Assembly (NCBI RefSeq): GCF_037975245.1
Contig: NC_092561.1
Coordinates: 21,216,826-21,280,825, forward strand
Reading direction: 5' to 3'
Source: Apostichopus japonicus
Lineage: Eukaryota; Echinodermata; Holothuroidea; Aspidochirotida; Stichopodidae
Length of the DNA: 64,000 bases
The notes beneath the pieces were generated by a model. The model did not search any database. It had not been told where the DNA came from and saw nothing but the letters and a program-made list of their open reading frames with translations. Shown here piece after piece: positions 20,315 through 30,747 of this stretch. Within the stretch, counting starts at the first letter, position 1. Every line of letters starts with the position of its first letter. The translations under genes were made by a program, and so were the position numbers.

Positions 20315-23300
20315 CTGGGGGGCACTCATTAGCAAATTGTCATTCTTACCCCATTGAGGAGACCGGCGACGGTGGAACCTGCTATGCAGGCCTGTTCGCC
20401 GGCCAGCCTCTCGTTATAGTACCTCCCCTGAGTGTACTCGGTATGAGACATAGCCTGTGCGACCCTGGACCGTCCAGCGGCGGTCTCCAATTGAACGGCC
20501 TGTAATTAAAAAGTTTGAATCCAATATCAGTTTCCGGTTAATAGGGTAACACAAACTAAAATTGGGGAACTTTTGGCTCTGTGGCCAGCAATTGCAGAAC
20601 TTTTGGCCCTCTGGAAAGGCAAAAATGAACAAAGACTTTAAGCAGGTAACATACAGTATTGGAGGGCTCTATCCTTCCCCCATTGAATTTACTTGTTGTT
20701 CTATTTATTCTTGGGTTGGTATAATTCAATTATGTTATGGACTTTGAAATCTTACCAAGGTCGCGGCTGTCTTCCTGAGGTTCAGGGGAGAAAAGTTTTC
20801 AACACCCAGCGACAACCCAACTGCCACCATTAGCGCCTTCAGCCTCCGCACCCGGTTCCCGTTGTTTGAGAGGAAGAAAGGGGTGTCCCTTTCCTCCGCC
20901 TCGGTCGCCACTCGACCCCTAAGATGATGGGGCCGAACCACATTAAAATAGACCAACATTAAGTTATAGGTTGTCTGGTCTATCGTAATGTGGGTCGGTC
21001 CATGCGACTTCAGGGTCTTGTGGTCTGAAATCTTTGAAGGCAAATAAAATATTCAAATGTGAAAATGGAGCAATGGTACTATCAAAGGCTACAGTAAAAG
21101 TGCTATAAAATGAGCAATTAAAATATCGGTAATCAAATGTATTGTATAGTAAGCAGGGTGCCCAACAGTGGTGACATTGTATCTTAGGAAGTCAATGTGG
21201 GTGAGATAAGTGCGATCACAGTAGGTCAGTAACACAGGTAAAAATCAAAACGTGTAATCTTGGCCGATAAATCCCATCCCGCCGCCATACCATCCTTTAA
21301 CCTTCGGGATGTCGGAGTGGGCGGATTAATTTATGTCGAACTGCAACGACAGAATATATCTAAGATGTGAGCTAAATATTGTCCATATTATGGTGTCCTA
21401 CAGTGGAAGACGAGATAATTCAGTTCCATGAAAACACAAAGCATGTTTGTTCTTACTTTTATTGTCCATCTCACCGACCCATCCTGCAGACAGAACCGCT
21501 CGACCCGCGAGAATTCCTCTGCGGTGAGGTTCAGTAACACACCGCTGCGGTGGCCAGTACTGATCACTATCATTGCCATGAGCAGGTCTCGAAACCTGTT
21601 CATGGCCACGGAGGACTGCAGAATGGAGTCTGTATTCTCTGTAAAGAAAAGAATGAATGGAAAATGTGATCATTTGCATGACATACCCAGTGGCGACCAA
21701 CCCACATTTGTTGCTCTTCCTCCCCTCCCAACCCCCAAGACCGCTCCCCCACCCACCAGTACTCATACTCCTTTTAAACTATGTGTATCTACTCTCTTAT
21801 CTTAAAGGATCTTAAAATATGGTTTAAAAAAGCTCACCCGCCATGGCAATTCCTTCTTTCGTTGCAAGCCTTTTTAGTTTCCCAATTTCTGCTGATGACA
21901 GAATGGAATCTGCAAAACAAAAGTTCTGCAAGAAAAGTTCTGTATCAGATCCATACAGACTTGTGAACCTTTGTATGAAAATCCCAGTCCCATACACAAA
22001 AGTGGTGGGTCAGGGGGTTGAATCAAGATTTGCCCCACTCAGAGAGGCTGGAGGGGGAACAGCTTTTCCTAAGGAGCATGCAACAGGGGTTTTCGAAAAT
22101 TTAATTCATCAAGATTATTCAAGGTATACATTCACTTATTTGTTAAAAATATATAATGTTTTGCAAAAATTCTTAACCCCCCTAAGATTTCACCTGCCAC
22201 CAACAGAAGAGAAGGTGGGGGGTGCAGAAAATTTGAGATTGACTGAACGGTCTGCCCAACATGACATATCGAGCCTCGTTCCCAAAGTAAGAGATATGAA
22301 GGGAACTTACCTTTGATCTGGCTTGCAATTTTCCTGCCATGGCGATCTATCTCCGGGCGCAAGGCTACCTGAAACTGCTCTGTTGCCAGGTCCGTCCACT
22401 TTGCGGCCTTGGGCTTTACGCCGGCGGACCTGGACACTTCCTCGTTTAGTCTGAGGAAGCGACAGAACAGTTTCATGGACAGAAGGTAGCTGGAAATGGT
22501 CTTAGGTGCCTTCTTGTCTTCCCGGAGAAGATTTGCAGTCTTGAGTTAGAAAAAAATATGATAAGATACGTATGCGTAAGAGAAGAACGAATCAATACTT
22601 TGGAATGGTGTTAGAGCAATTGGTCGAATACATTTCTATTAATTATACTGAAATTAACAAATTATGTTTTCACACTTCTTCGTGACAGTAAACTGGCCTT
22701 TACAACGACAATGAGGTGATATATATCTGGATTTGCTGTGAATGTTTCCAACTTTCATCCCTTCTTGAGTTTTTATATTGATGTTTGGACGGCATAGGTG
22801 AACCACTATATAACATATTACAGACAATTCAAGAAAATCTAGTGTCGTATTCGAATTTTGGACTCAAAATGTGGCCATAATTTAGCCGGATAAGTCACCT
22901 ACCTCTGTACTGACAGCGGGTCGACCAGACCGGCAATGGAATTGACCTCCAGTCTCTGGAGCAGTATCTCCACTTGCCGGCGGTGCTGCTCTGCCTGCTT
23001 TAGGTTGGGGCCAGTACCCCCAACCATGGCGGCCTCGTAGCTCAGGAACCTGTCTGTGTAACAAGAAAAGTTAACTCATAATTAGAATAGGAGGGCCTGT
23101 AAACAAGACATTCGTAAGAAGATATATTTATTGCTGTCAAAAATCTTTTGTAAAAAGAAATACTGCTTGCTGTATGGACATATCTACCCTTAAGAGCGCA
23201 GCTCATCAGTATCTCACAATAACATTAATATGTGATACTTTCGCATTGTGTGAATACCTGCATGGTAGGATGGATAACAAAGAATATTGTAGCATGTAGT

Positions 23301-25071
23301 TTATACCTAAAACCGCCTTGTCATCCAACTTCTTGGGAATTTTTGAGTGGGCCGAAGGCTTTGCTTTCTCGGGGGAAGTGGGGTCAGTTTCCGGCACGGT
23401 AGCCCTGGCTGCCGCCAGCCAAAGCATATATTCTTGGCTGGATTTCTGAGAAAAAGAAAAACAGGAAAGCATGTATTACAAAGTCATGTATAACAACACT
23501 TAATAATGCTCACCCGACTTGCTAATGCTTTGACCCTGTGGCCAGCAATTGATTCAAGACCCCTCCCGAGAAAGTATGGTGAGTCCGATGCAGTTTTAGA
23601 CCGTGGAGCCTACTAATTCAAAGATGAAGTGGTACCAACCTTTCTGTTTGTTTTGGTATCTCATTTGCATATTACAGAATTTTAAAGACAATTAGTGAAG
23701 TCACTAATACGAAATAACGTTTGCAAAAAGCAGATGGATTGGAATAGTGGACACTTACTTCGAAACCATGGCACCTCCTGAGGTGCTGGTCGATCCTCAG
23801 GAGTGCCGTTGACGGGCAGCCAGGGACCGGACAATCACGGAGGGTCCTCCCTTCTGCCCCCTTTCCTGACCTACTCCTTTGGACTTTTCTGTTGAAAGTA
23901 AAAAATGCACTCACTTAAATAGTGATTTATGATTTGTGAAGAAGCCAGACCGATGCACATACATATCCAGTTATTCATTTGCAGTGTTACAATTACTTTT
24001 CACGTCTCCTACATCAGCTGATATTTGTTCAAATACTACACCTCGACATAAGCAAGGATTAAATTTGAACCAACTTGTGTCGATAAAAAGACTTACTGGG
24101 TGCGGGCTTGGTTCAGTAGTTGCAGTCGGTTTTCCCTGTTGGCCACGTTGTGGCTGTCTGTCAAGTGTGTTGCCAGCTGGACGAACATGCCCTCACAAAG
24201 AGGACATTGCCTTGGTTTCCGTTTCTGTGTTTAAAATGAAAGAGGTAGAAGAGAAATGTTTATTCAGGTCACAGGGAACACAAGCATTGTTGGCCTGTAC
24301 AATCAAAGTAGCATAAAGGTAAATGAATGAATTATATTTACCGGTTCCCCAAGGCGAGGACGTTTCGCCCGGCTAGCTAGTCCTGTCCCCTCGTCATCCC
24401 CATCCCTGTCTACGTCCGGTCCCTTGTCATCCCCATCCGTGTCCTCTCCTCCTGTCCCCTCGTCATCCCCATCCCTGTCCTCTCCTCCTGTCCCCTCGTC
24501 ATCCCCATCCCTGTCCTCTCCTCCTGTCCCCTCGTCATCCCCATCCCTGTCCTCTCCTCCTGTCCCCTCGTCATCCCCATCCCTGTCCTCTCCTCCTGTC
24601 CCCTCGTCATCCCCATCCGTGTCCTCTGCTCCTGTCCCCTCGTCATCCCCATCCCTGTCCTCTCCTCCTGTCCCCTCGTCATCCCCATCCCTGTCCTCTC
24701 CTCCTATCCCCTCGTCATCCCCATCCCTGTCTTGTTCCATTGCCGCATCTTCCCGGTCATTTCTCTCTTCCTTCACTTCCAGCTCATCAACCTGAGGAAT
24801 ACAAATGTGCAAAGAATATATATATATATATAAATAATATTTTTATTAGCCAGATATTTGGTTATTCTGAACGTATTGGCATGGAATGTGAGAATCAGCC
24901 AAGATTCTGACATAGCTGTTTTTGACCCCTCCACCCTACCAACTGAAATGGCCCATACCCTTATGAGTAAGGCAAATGTGTGCTAAGTACCGATTCGTGG
25001 TCGCTGAAAAGAGGCCTGGATGTGTCGGACTCTGCGGCCTCCGTCCCCAGACTCTTCAGTATGTCCATCGC
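20267..25071 (-). CDS. Gene B copy 1: intact multi-exon zinc-finger tyrosine-recombinase-like gene
   Basis: Exons in order: 25,071-24,991; 24,791-24,342; 24,224-24,097; 23,888-23,759; 23,445-23,307; 23,053-22,911; 22,539-22,311; 21,909-21,838; 21,638-21,457; 21,031-20,756; 20,499-20,350; 20,314-20,267 (TGA). All phases join, giving about 675 codons without a stop. Domains: acidic DRDGDDEGTGGE repeats, CPLC..H..H finger, CPVPGC..H..H finger, helical linker, core-binding domain (TISSYLLSMKLFCRFL), and a catalytic domain with STGHRSGVLLNL (box I Arg), LNLRKTAAT (box II; the usual His is Leu) and SHTEYTQGRYY (His, then Tyr at +9). Expected chemistry is DNA strand exchange through a Tyr nucleophile, or DNA binding alone if domesticated. 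Not a family I can name; Crypton-like origin is possible. The start is uncertain: the Met in the first listed exon, or exon 26,502-27,011. Confidence 0.72.
20350..20499 (-). CDS. Gene B exon with recombinase His and Tyr
   Basis: Begins AVQLETAAGRSRVAQAM, then SHTEYTQGRYYNERLAGE. His and the second Tyr of RYY are nine residues apart, as in GH(x8)Y of tyrosine recombinases. Bounded by TAATTACAG and GTAAGAAT. Copy 2: 53,809-53,958. Confidence 0.72.
20756..21031 (-). CDS. Gene B exon with box II
   Basis: Reads SDHKTLKSHGPTHITI, LMLVYFNVVRPHHLRGR, TPFFLSNNGNRV and FSPLNLRKTAATL. LR-K-T is the second catalytic Arg region; position -3 from the Arg is Leu rather than His. A Lys after the Arg box (HKT) may be the beta-hairpin Lys. 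Copy 2: 54,215-54,490, also open. Confidence 0.72.
21457..21638 (-). CDS. Gene B exon with box I
   Basis: Reads ENTDSILQSSVAMNRFRDLL, MIVISTGHRSGVLLNLTAEEF and GSVRWTIK. The pattern TG-x-R-x-G-x-L-x-x-L fits box I with the first catalytic Arg. Phase 1 start and phase 0 end match its neighbours. Copy 2: 54,916-55,097. Confidence 0.75.
21838..21909 (-). CDS. Gene B small helical exon
   Basis: 72 bp reading DSILSSAEIGKLKRLATKEG, IAMAG. Gene A has a 72-bp counterpart (17,184-17,255). Phases 1-1. Copy 2: 55,331-55,402. Confidence 0.65.
22311..22539 (-). CDS. Gene B core-binding-domain exon
   Basis: Reads TANLLREDKKAPKTISSYLL, MKLFCRFLRLNEEV, WTDLATEQFQVALRPEI and ASQIK. It is helical and placed just before the catalytic domain, as in phage-integrase-type core-binding domains. 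In copy 2 (55,794-56,022) the Gln codon of EQFQ is TAG. Confidence 0.68.
22911..23053 (-). CDS. Gene B linker exon
   Basis: Reads RFLSYEAAMVGGTGPNLKQA, QHRRQVEILLQRLEV and LVDPLS, possibly coiled-coil. The donor TCA|GTACAG is chosen because only it keeps the frame into 22,539; gene A has a GT at the aligned place (AGT|GTGCAG). The stronger-looking GAG|GTAGGT eight bases on breaks the frame. Confidence 0.6.
23307..23445 (-). CDS. Gene B linker exon, Ser/Pro-rich
   Basis: Reads KSSQEYMLWLAAARATV, PTSPEKAKPSAHSKIPKKL and DDKAVL. Phase 0 start, phase 1 end (G|AC). No domain recognised. Confidence 0.6.
23759..23888 (-). CDS. Gene B CPVPGC zinc-finger exon
   Basis: Reads KVQRSRSGKGAEGRTL, RDCPVPGCPSTALLRIDQHL and RRCHGFE. 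Cys-x4-Cys-x12-His-x4-His. The paralogous exon is 17,951-18,222 in gene A. Confidence 0.72.
24097..24224 (-). CDS. Gene B CPLC zinc-finger exon
   Basis: Reads KRKPRQCPLCEGMFVQLATH, LTDSHNVANRENRLQLL. Cys-x2-Cys-x8-His-x4-His finger followed by a basic helix. Ends in phase 2, matching A|AAA GTC of the next exon. Confidence 0.7.
24342..24791 (-). CDS. Gene B acidic tandem-repeat exon
   Basis: A 150-codon exon: VDELEVKEERNDREDAAMEQ, about nine copies of a 12-residue unit DRDGDDEGTGGE (36 bp each), then GLASRAKRPRLGEP, whose RAKRPR may be a nuclear signal. The repeat stays in frame throughout. This gene copy is the only one in the window with this exon, since copy 2 is cut by Gypsy. Confidence 0.65.
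24410..24735. repeat. 36-bp tandem repeat (coding)
   Basis: Unit on the plus strand is CTGTCCTCTCCTCCTGTCCCCTCGTCATCCCCATCC with single-base variants. It encodes the DRDGDDEGTGGE repeat on the minus strand; the Ser/Pro frame on the plus strand is a shadow. Confidence 0.9.
24991..25071 (-). CDS. Gene B upstream acidic exon, possible start
   Basis: Acceptor TTCCAG, donor GTACTTAG. Reads AMDILKSLGTEAAESDTSRP and LFSDHES; phase 0 to the next exon. The Met at codon 2 could be the start if the 26.5-kb module is not joined. Confidence 0.5.
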
Positions 25072-25399
25072 CTGGAAGGGGAACAATGTGGAATAGCTAA
25101 CAATTTTGAAATCTATTCACATTATGAAAGAAAATTTTAGTGGTAACGACAGATTTTAATAGCTAAGTCTTACATCTTATGACACACAGACACATTTATA
25201 TATGTATATAGGTTTATATATATATACCTAAATATACATGAAGCAATGCAACTAAAGGAAAAATATTTCTTTCATTTTACTTACTCTGTCATTGTCTACC
25301 TCTTCTTTTGTCCGGTCCTCAATGGTGTTGTTTAAGTTTATGTGTTTTAGTGCTAACACGGTGAAATAGCTGGCAAGGTCTTCAGATCTAATATTGTTG

Positions 25400-26170
25400 G
25401 CTTTTTGGAATGTTTATTGTACTAATTCAACTACAAATGTTGCAATATTGAGTTTTTCTTCCGTGGCGAATTTATTTATTTCAATTTTAGGGGCAGCTTT
25501 GGTGACATTTGCGTAGGTTCTCTGTACTTGTTGTTTATTAATAGTTTCTGTTTTAGCTTCTTTGAATTTCGGGCAGCCTTTGTATAGGGCGGCATGAGTC
25601 CCTGAGCAGTTTGCCATTTGGTGTTCTCTTTTTGTTCTGGACAATCTTTTACCCTGTGATTTTTGCCACATCTAAGGCATCTTGTTTGGTTTTTACAGCT
25701 GTGGTGAGTGTGACCAAAGAGCTTGCATTTGAAGCACTGGGTGATTTGGGGGAGTTTGTTATATATTCCTCGGTTTTGTGTTGAGAGTATTCTAGGTATA
25801 GGCCATGTTTGATAAGTGTTTGTTGGTGTTCTTTTTCTTCAAATGTGATTTTTACCTTCCAGGTAAGTGTTAGTGGCGCGACTAATCAGTTAATTAGTGG
25901 CGCTTCACTTGTTAGTGGCGCGACTAATCAGTCTTTTTGTTTGGATTGGGTAGTATTCTTGATCTTTCAATTCTTGTTCAATGTCTTTGATTTGGATTTC
26001 AGGGTTAATGCCACAGGCAACTACTGAGAAGTTTCTTTGTCTTGTTTTTAGGGGGATTCTTGGTTTGGGGTTGCCTAGTTTAGTTTTTTGAGTCCAAGGT
26101 TGCAGGAGGATATTTGCAGATTTAGGGTCATGGGTGTAATTAGGTCATCGTCTTCGTACGACTCGTAGGA
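25400..26170 (-). mobile_element. Non-LTR retrotransposon ORF1 (Gag-like) remnant, jockey-type
   Basis: Minus strand shows three zinc knuckles in a row: CFKCKLFGHTHHSC, CLRCGKNHRVKDC and CSGTHAALYKGCPKF (the last after a frameshift). Upstream is IKDIEQELKD, downstream TYANVTKAAP. This is the ORF1 layout of jockey/I-type LINEs. Stops and a frameshift make it non-functional. It lies in the gene B intron between 24,991 and 26,502. Confidence 0.72.
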
Positions 26171-26501
26171 GGTTTCTTAGCTGTCGCTCCCTCGTTCCTG
26201 TAACATAATAAAATTCCATTCCATTAACTGAAAGAAAAATAGCAGTTTTTTCTAAAACAAGAAAAGGAAGAGTAATGTGTGATAAAATATTCATCGAGAT
26301 GTTGTAAAATGTAAAGAAAAAGAAACAACAAAACCGAATTAATCCAAGAGAATAAATCCTGCGGCAGGATGAATATCAGAATTTCTAGACAGTTATAATC
26401 TGTATAAATAAATAAATAAATAACTAATAAAATCAATCAATTAATAACTAGCATCTTTCAGATACAAAAGGTAAGTCAATGTAAAGTGATATCTCACATA
26501 C

Positions 26502-27011
26502 CGATAAACTGACCCATCAGCCTTGCCCCCACGAAGGTGATGATGTCGGCCTTGACGTTGCCCGGGTAGCTTAAGAGCTGAGACGACCACAGACGGCCCT
26601 CTGCCGTCATCAAAGACAGCCACAGCTGCACTCCCTTGTCGATAAGGGCAGTGGACCGCCTGCTCCCATACAGTATCTCGCCAAGGCCGAGTCCACCATC
26701 TCCATGTGGAGGGCAGAGAAGCCCCCTGCTCCACTGGGGAAGGCAGCCGACTGGACTATCTCCATCCTCTAGGACGGTCTCCTCCAACACACCAGAGGCC
26801 CATTGTTCCTTGATGAATGATACTAAGAAAACTAAATACCATCGATAAAGTAAATAGCAAGACACTTGTAAGTCCTCCTCATCTTCAATGATGATAAGAC
26901 CGTCTGATTCGTTCTCCGTCTCCTTTGACTTTGGGATATTCTCAACTTCTTTGTCTTTGTCATTGTCGTCATCGGTGTCGCTGTATGACCCATAGACCCT
27001 CCCTTCTGGCC
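26502..27011 (-). CDS. Gene B 5' exon: acidic segment plus FIK...W...FIG module
   Basis: Open from acceptor CAG at 27,012 to donor GTATGTGAG: EGRVYGSYSDTDDDNDK, ETENESDGLIIIEDEEDLQ, SFIKEQWASGVLEE, GEILYGSRRSTALIDKGVQ, WLSLMTAEGRLWSSQLLSY and LMGQFIG. It matches gene A exon 18,904-19,193. Its phase-1 end does not fit exon 25,071-24,991 directly, so a small exon between them (where a LINE sits) may be missed. Confidence 0.5.
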
Positions 27012-27805
27012 CTGCCCCCCAAAAATATAACTAAATAACTAGCATCTTTCAGCTACAGAAGGTAAGTCGTACCGTGCCAAGGGTGACTCCACCTTGAATT
27101 GAATTGAATTTATTTTTCCACATTCCATTATTTTACATTTTGAACAGTTTAAGATAAATATAGATGGTATCAAATATAGTAAACTATATTGAAATAATAT
27201 ATATGTGAGATGGAAGTAGAGGAACCAGAAATAAGTGGATACTTTTCTGGTCTGGTCCCTTTGTAACAAAGTCCCTTTGAAGAGCAGCTTCACTTTGTGT
27301 AACTATTAAGTACCGTCTCGGTCCTTACATAAACCATGCATTGCCCTCCCCCCCCCCTCTCCTCTCTACCAACAAATAACTTGCTTCCATCCTCCTCAGT
27401 GAAACTGCCAATAACATTCATATTCAGTACAATAGCGGTCTTCCCGCGCTGGGCCGTGTGACACATACCTTGTAGTCAGTGACATTACCCTTTTGAGTAG
27501 GTTGGGATTTTGGGAGCGCTCATCATTTACCGTGAATGGCACTTTTACATTCATGAAGCCTGTGCACTATTGTTAGGCTAGATTTCCCATTGACTTCAGT
27601 GTGGTATTAGGCTACACACAATCATGGTACTCTACTACACACATGAATCGGCAAATCTTACACTCAGAAACTGTTGCATTTGGCTCTCCAACCTGGCCAC
27701 GTCGAAAAGACAAAACAAATTAGAACCATGACAAACTTTGAAGGATAAATCAAGCTATTTGACCAAAGACTAGCTGAATTGTAGAAATTAAAGATAATTT
27801 CTTCT

Positions 27806-28053
27806 TATTCATTGTGAGACCTGTCCACTCATGAATATTTATAAGCTCTATATGGTAATAAGTGTGTGTGTAAGTTGGCTGTGGCCTGGGTGATGTATTT
27901 TAAAGTAGACTGTTCCAATGGTGATTATTTCTAATTCATTGTGAGACCTGTCCACTCATGAATATTTATAAGCTCTATATGGTAATAAGTGTGTGTGTGT
28001 GAGTTGGCTGTGGCCTCGGTGATGTATTATAAAGTAGACCGTTCCAATGGTGA
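27806..28053. repeat. About 127-bp tandem duplication
   Basis: CATTGTGAGACCTGTCCACT begins at 27,810 and again at 27,938; both units run through AATAAGTGTGTGTG, GTTGGCTGTGGCCT and CCAATGGTGATT with few differences. Confidence 0.85.
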
Positions 28054-28486
28054 TTGCATAGGTTGTTGTGGTACCACTGATCTAGCACCTGTCCATGCAA
28101 GAATTGTTTATTCGGTGAAAATATTTCAGATTATTAAACTTTGTAGGATAATAAAGCGTCTGGCATTTTGAAATCAAAGTGGTAATTATCTATGCTTTAA
28201 TACGCCATCCACTTAAATTAATAAATTGGGGGAGGAAGGGACAGTACAAGAACTAGAAGTGTAAACCAGTTGAATGTTATCAGCTGGTATAAATTATATT
28301 ATCTAGCTTATTGTTTGGATAGTTGGGCAGGTAGGGGGAGAGTGGATATCTTTAATATTCAGACACAGTGTAGCGATGTATTGAAAGTACTGCGAGTTAC
28401 TGGTTCAGATTAAGAAAAGGAAAATTTCACTGGTGATCACCACACTTAAACATCAGTATGTCTCCTTGCTATTCAATGCATGTAAG

Positions 28487-28813
28487 CAGGGTTATAGCCA
28501 CGCCGGCCGGCGGCGGCCGGTGGTAACCGCCACTCACGCCTGCCGGCCGGCATTGGAAGTGAATAAACAGTCCACAGGCCGGCACAAAAAAATAGTGAAA
28601 TACAACAAAAGTAACAAATTTATCTTTCCTTTGCCGTAAAACATGATAATAACGTCACCTTTTTCTGTTATTTACCAATTGTAAATCTGAAAAGTAGCAA
28701 AAATCACCCTTAAGCGGGCCCCTGGAACCCCGGCCGTGAGATGCGAGAGCTTCACTCGCTACGCTTCCCAAATTTATTTAACCAGCACTCACAATCTCCT
28801 AGCTATAACCCTG
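28487..28813. mobile_element. hAT-type MITE, 327 bp
   Basis: Perfect 12-bp terminal inverted repeats CAGGGTTATAGC / GCTATAACCCTG and an 8-bp target duplication CATGTAAG at 28,479-28,486 and 28,814-28,821. GC-rich interior (GCCGGCCGGCGGCGGCCGG). CAGGG ends and 8-bp duplications are hAT traits. No transposase. Confidence 0.88.
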
Positions 28814-28821
28814 CATGTAAG

Positions 28822-30747
28822 CAATCACTTTTTCAGTTATTGCCAACATGTATATTAATATCCTTTACATTTCTTTTTAATCTTCATAAATTTGCAAGAT
28901 TTCCAGACTATTTTATGTTCTTTTTATGTCAATGTTATAATTGATAGGAAGCCATGGCTTTACTATTGTACAATTCTTCCTGTAAGTCGATAATTTATAT
29001 TGACCCTTTTGCAAAATTTACTTTTAATTTAATTTAATTTAATATTTATGGGTAAAAATGTCTGCATTTTATTTGATGATTTCAGGTTTATTCTCCTGTT
29101 AAGATTATATTATGAATCATTTGTTTGGATTAAGAGGACTGCTCATGCATTTAACCATTTCATTCTCACTGAAATAGTCATAGAGAATGCTCAATAAATT
29201 CTTGCCTCTATGATACCAACAAAGTATTTGTTTCTCTCCTCACTTGTGTGTTTCTGTTTATTGAGTTCTTTTATTTGATCTAAAGCTGTGATCTGTTAAT
29301 GACAATACTTCAGTTAATAATAATAATATGCACAGTAAGTAAAACTTTTTCTAAAATTCCTGTACAGCAATTTATAAGAGATGCGAGATATGGGGTTCTT
29401 GTCAGCAGCTAGCTAAACTGGCAGGCTTGTTGGGATTCCCCCTAGTGGTTACAAAGTGTGAGGACAGCTATTACCACTATATTTTAACTACAACAGGCTA
29501 AATAAACAATAAGACTTGCAGTTAGATTCAGTATGTAACTATATTAACTTGACCTCAACAAGTAAATATGCAACGTGAGAAACTTTGCAAAGTACACTTC
29601 AAATGAACGCACTGTTAAACAATTATACTTAAAAACAAATCAATTTACACTTAATTGTGTGATAAAAGTTACAGTTAACTAGGGAGTGTCAAGTGGCCAC
29701 AAGACTAGTATATTTTGCACGTTAATAAAATAAGAGATAGGCTTATCTGGCAGGCGGGTCTGTATCTTCAAGTAGCACTGTATTCCTGTCGGCTGTTTGC
29801 TTTGTTGTTGCTGGCTAGAAACCCCTTGACCATGTGATAAGTTCTATAGAATGGTTTTTGTGTCCCAAAGTTATTAATTAAACGGTAAACACCCGATGAC
29901 TGGTATGCACCATAAATGATAAAAGAGGGTCAATGAATGTCCGGCAGATAACAGCAAGTACAAAATGGGACGGTGGGCGATAGCTATAGATGAACTTCCA
30001 GTAAATAACGAATAAGTTTGAATGGTGTCCTTTCCAAGAAGAGTAGAAAGTCCAGGTACAATATTATCAAAACAGCCACTAAATGACAGCTCTCCGCTCC
30101 ATCAAGTCCATTAGTGTGAATAGGCACAGTAAACAAGATATACAATTTACAAATAATTCCTCCAACAAATAATTCCTCCAGAAAAGTTAAGATACATTTT
30201 CATCAGACAAGGTTGACAGCTTAGTTAACAACAACTCTATATATATCTACACTGTGGACAATCCCTAACCTCAAGAGTGCCCATATTCTACTAATGCCCT
30301 GTTGACTTGCTCACAAGAAAACTGCATCTCTTTCTAAGACTCCTGGAAGTCAGCTCCTAAACCAAATTCATATAAACATGTGACCAACTTAACTCCTCTC
30401 ATTGGCCCAACTACTCCCTTGGTCCCAGTAGCAACACTTAGAACCAATCAGGGTTAACCACCCAATACTAATTTGCATACTAATACTGGTACACCGTTTC
30501 TAAGAAAAGGGCAGGAAGTAGGGAAGTTGTTTACTACAGACAGAGCAAACAGGAAGAACAAAGAAAGTAATGTTTTCAAAGTTAAACTACTTCTTATAAA
30601 GAGTAAAATTAACACAACAGATGAAGGAGAGGAAAAAGCATAAATATATATCTATTTACACTTGTTCATGTCTTTATTTCTGGTTCGCTTACCGTTGTGA
30701 CAGTTATGTGACTTGCAAGACATACATCTCAACTACATTGTACTTAC
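28822..30747. other. Intergenic stretch, nothing recognised
   Basis: AT-rich sequence without supported ORFs or RNA genes. ALDH copy 2 exon 1, if it exists, should lie in or near here, but no ALDH N-terminal coding segment was recognised. Confidence 0.5.

Larger units (their letters stand above)
181..22646. repeat. Segmental tandem duplication, copy 1
   Basis: This block aligns by eye, base for base over long stretches, with 31,226-56,125: ALDH exons and introns, the intergenic stretch, the Penelope-like element and the two minus-strand recombinase-like genes come in the same order and orientation. Left homology begins near 185/31,229 inside ALDH intron 1. The right limit given here is only where copy 2 is cut by a Gypsy element, so the true unit probably runs to about 31,225 (about 31 kb). 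Copy 1 privately carries the solo LTR (8,030-9,623), a polypyrimidine insertion (about 4,762-5,150) and a 108-bp intron repeat. Confidence 0.93.

Noticed and set aside
21843-22316. 157-codon plus-strand frame
   Set aside because: It runs antisense across gene B exons and an intron; copy 2 preserves it only because the DNA is duplicated, with indels that change its frame.
24410-24735. CRISPR-like regular repeat
   Set aside because: The 36-bp units are contiguous without unique spacers and code in frame; the genome is eukaryotic.
24424-24795. Ser/Pro-rich 123-codon frame on the plus strand
   Set aside because: Shadow of the minus-strand acidic exon of gene B; fully explained by the 36-bp repeat.
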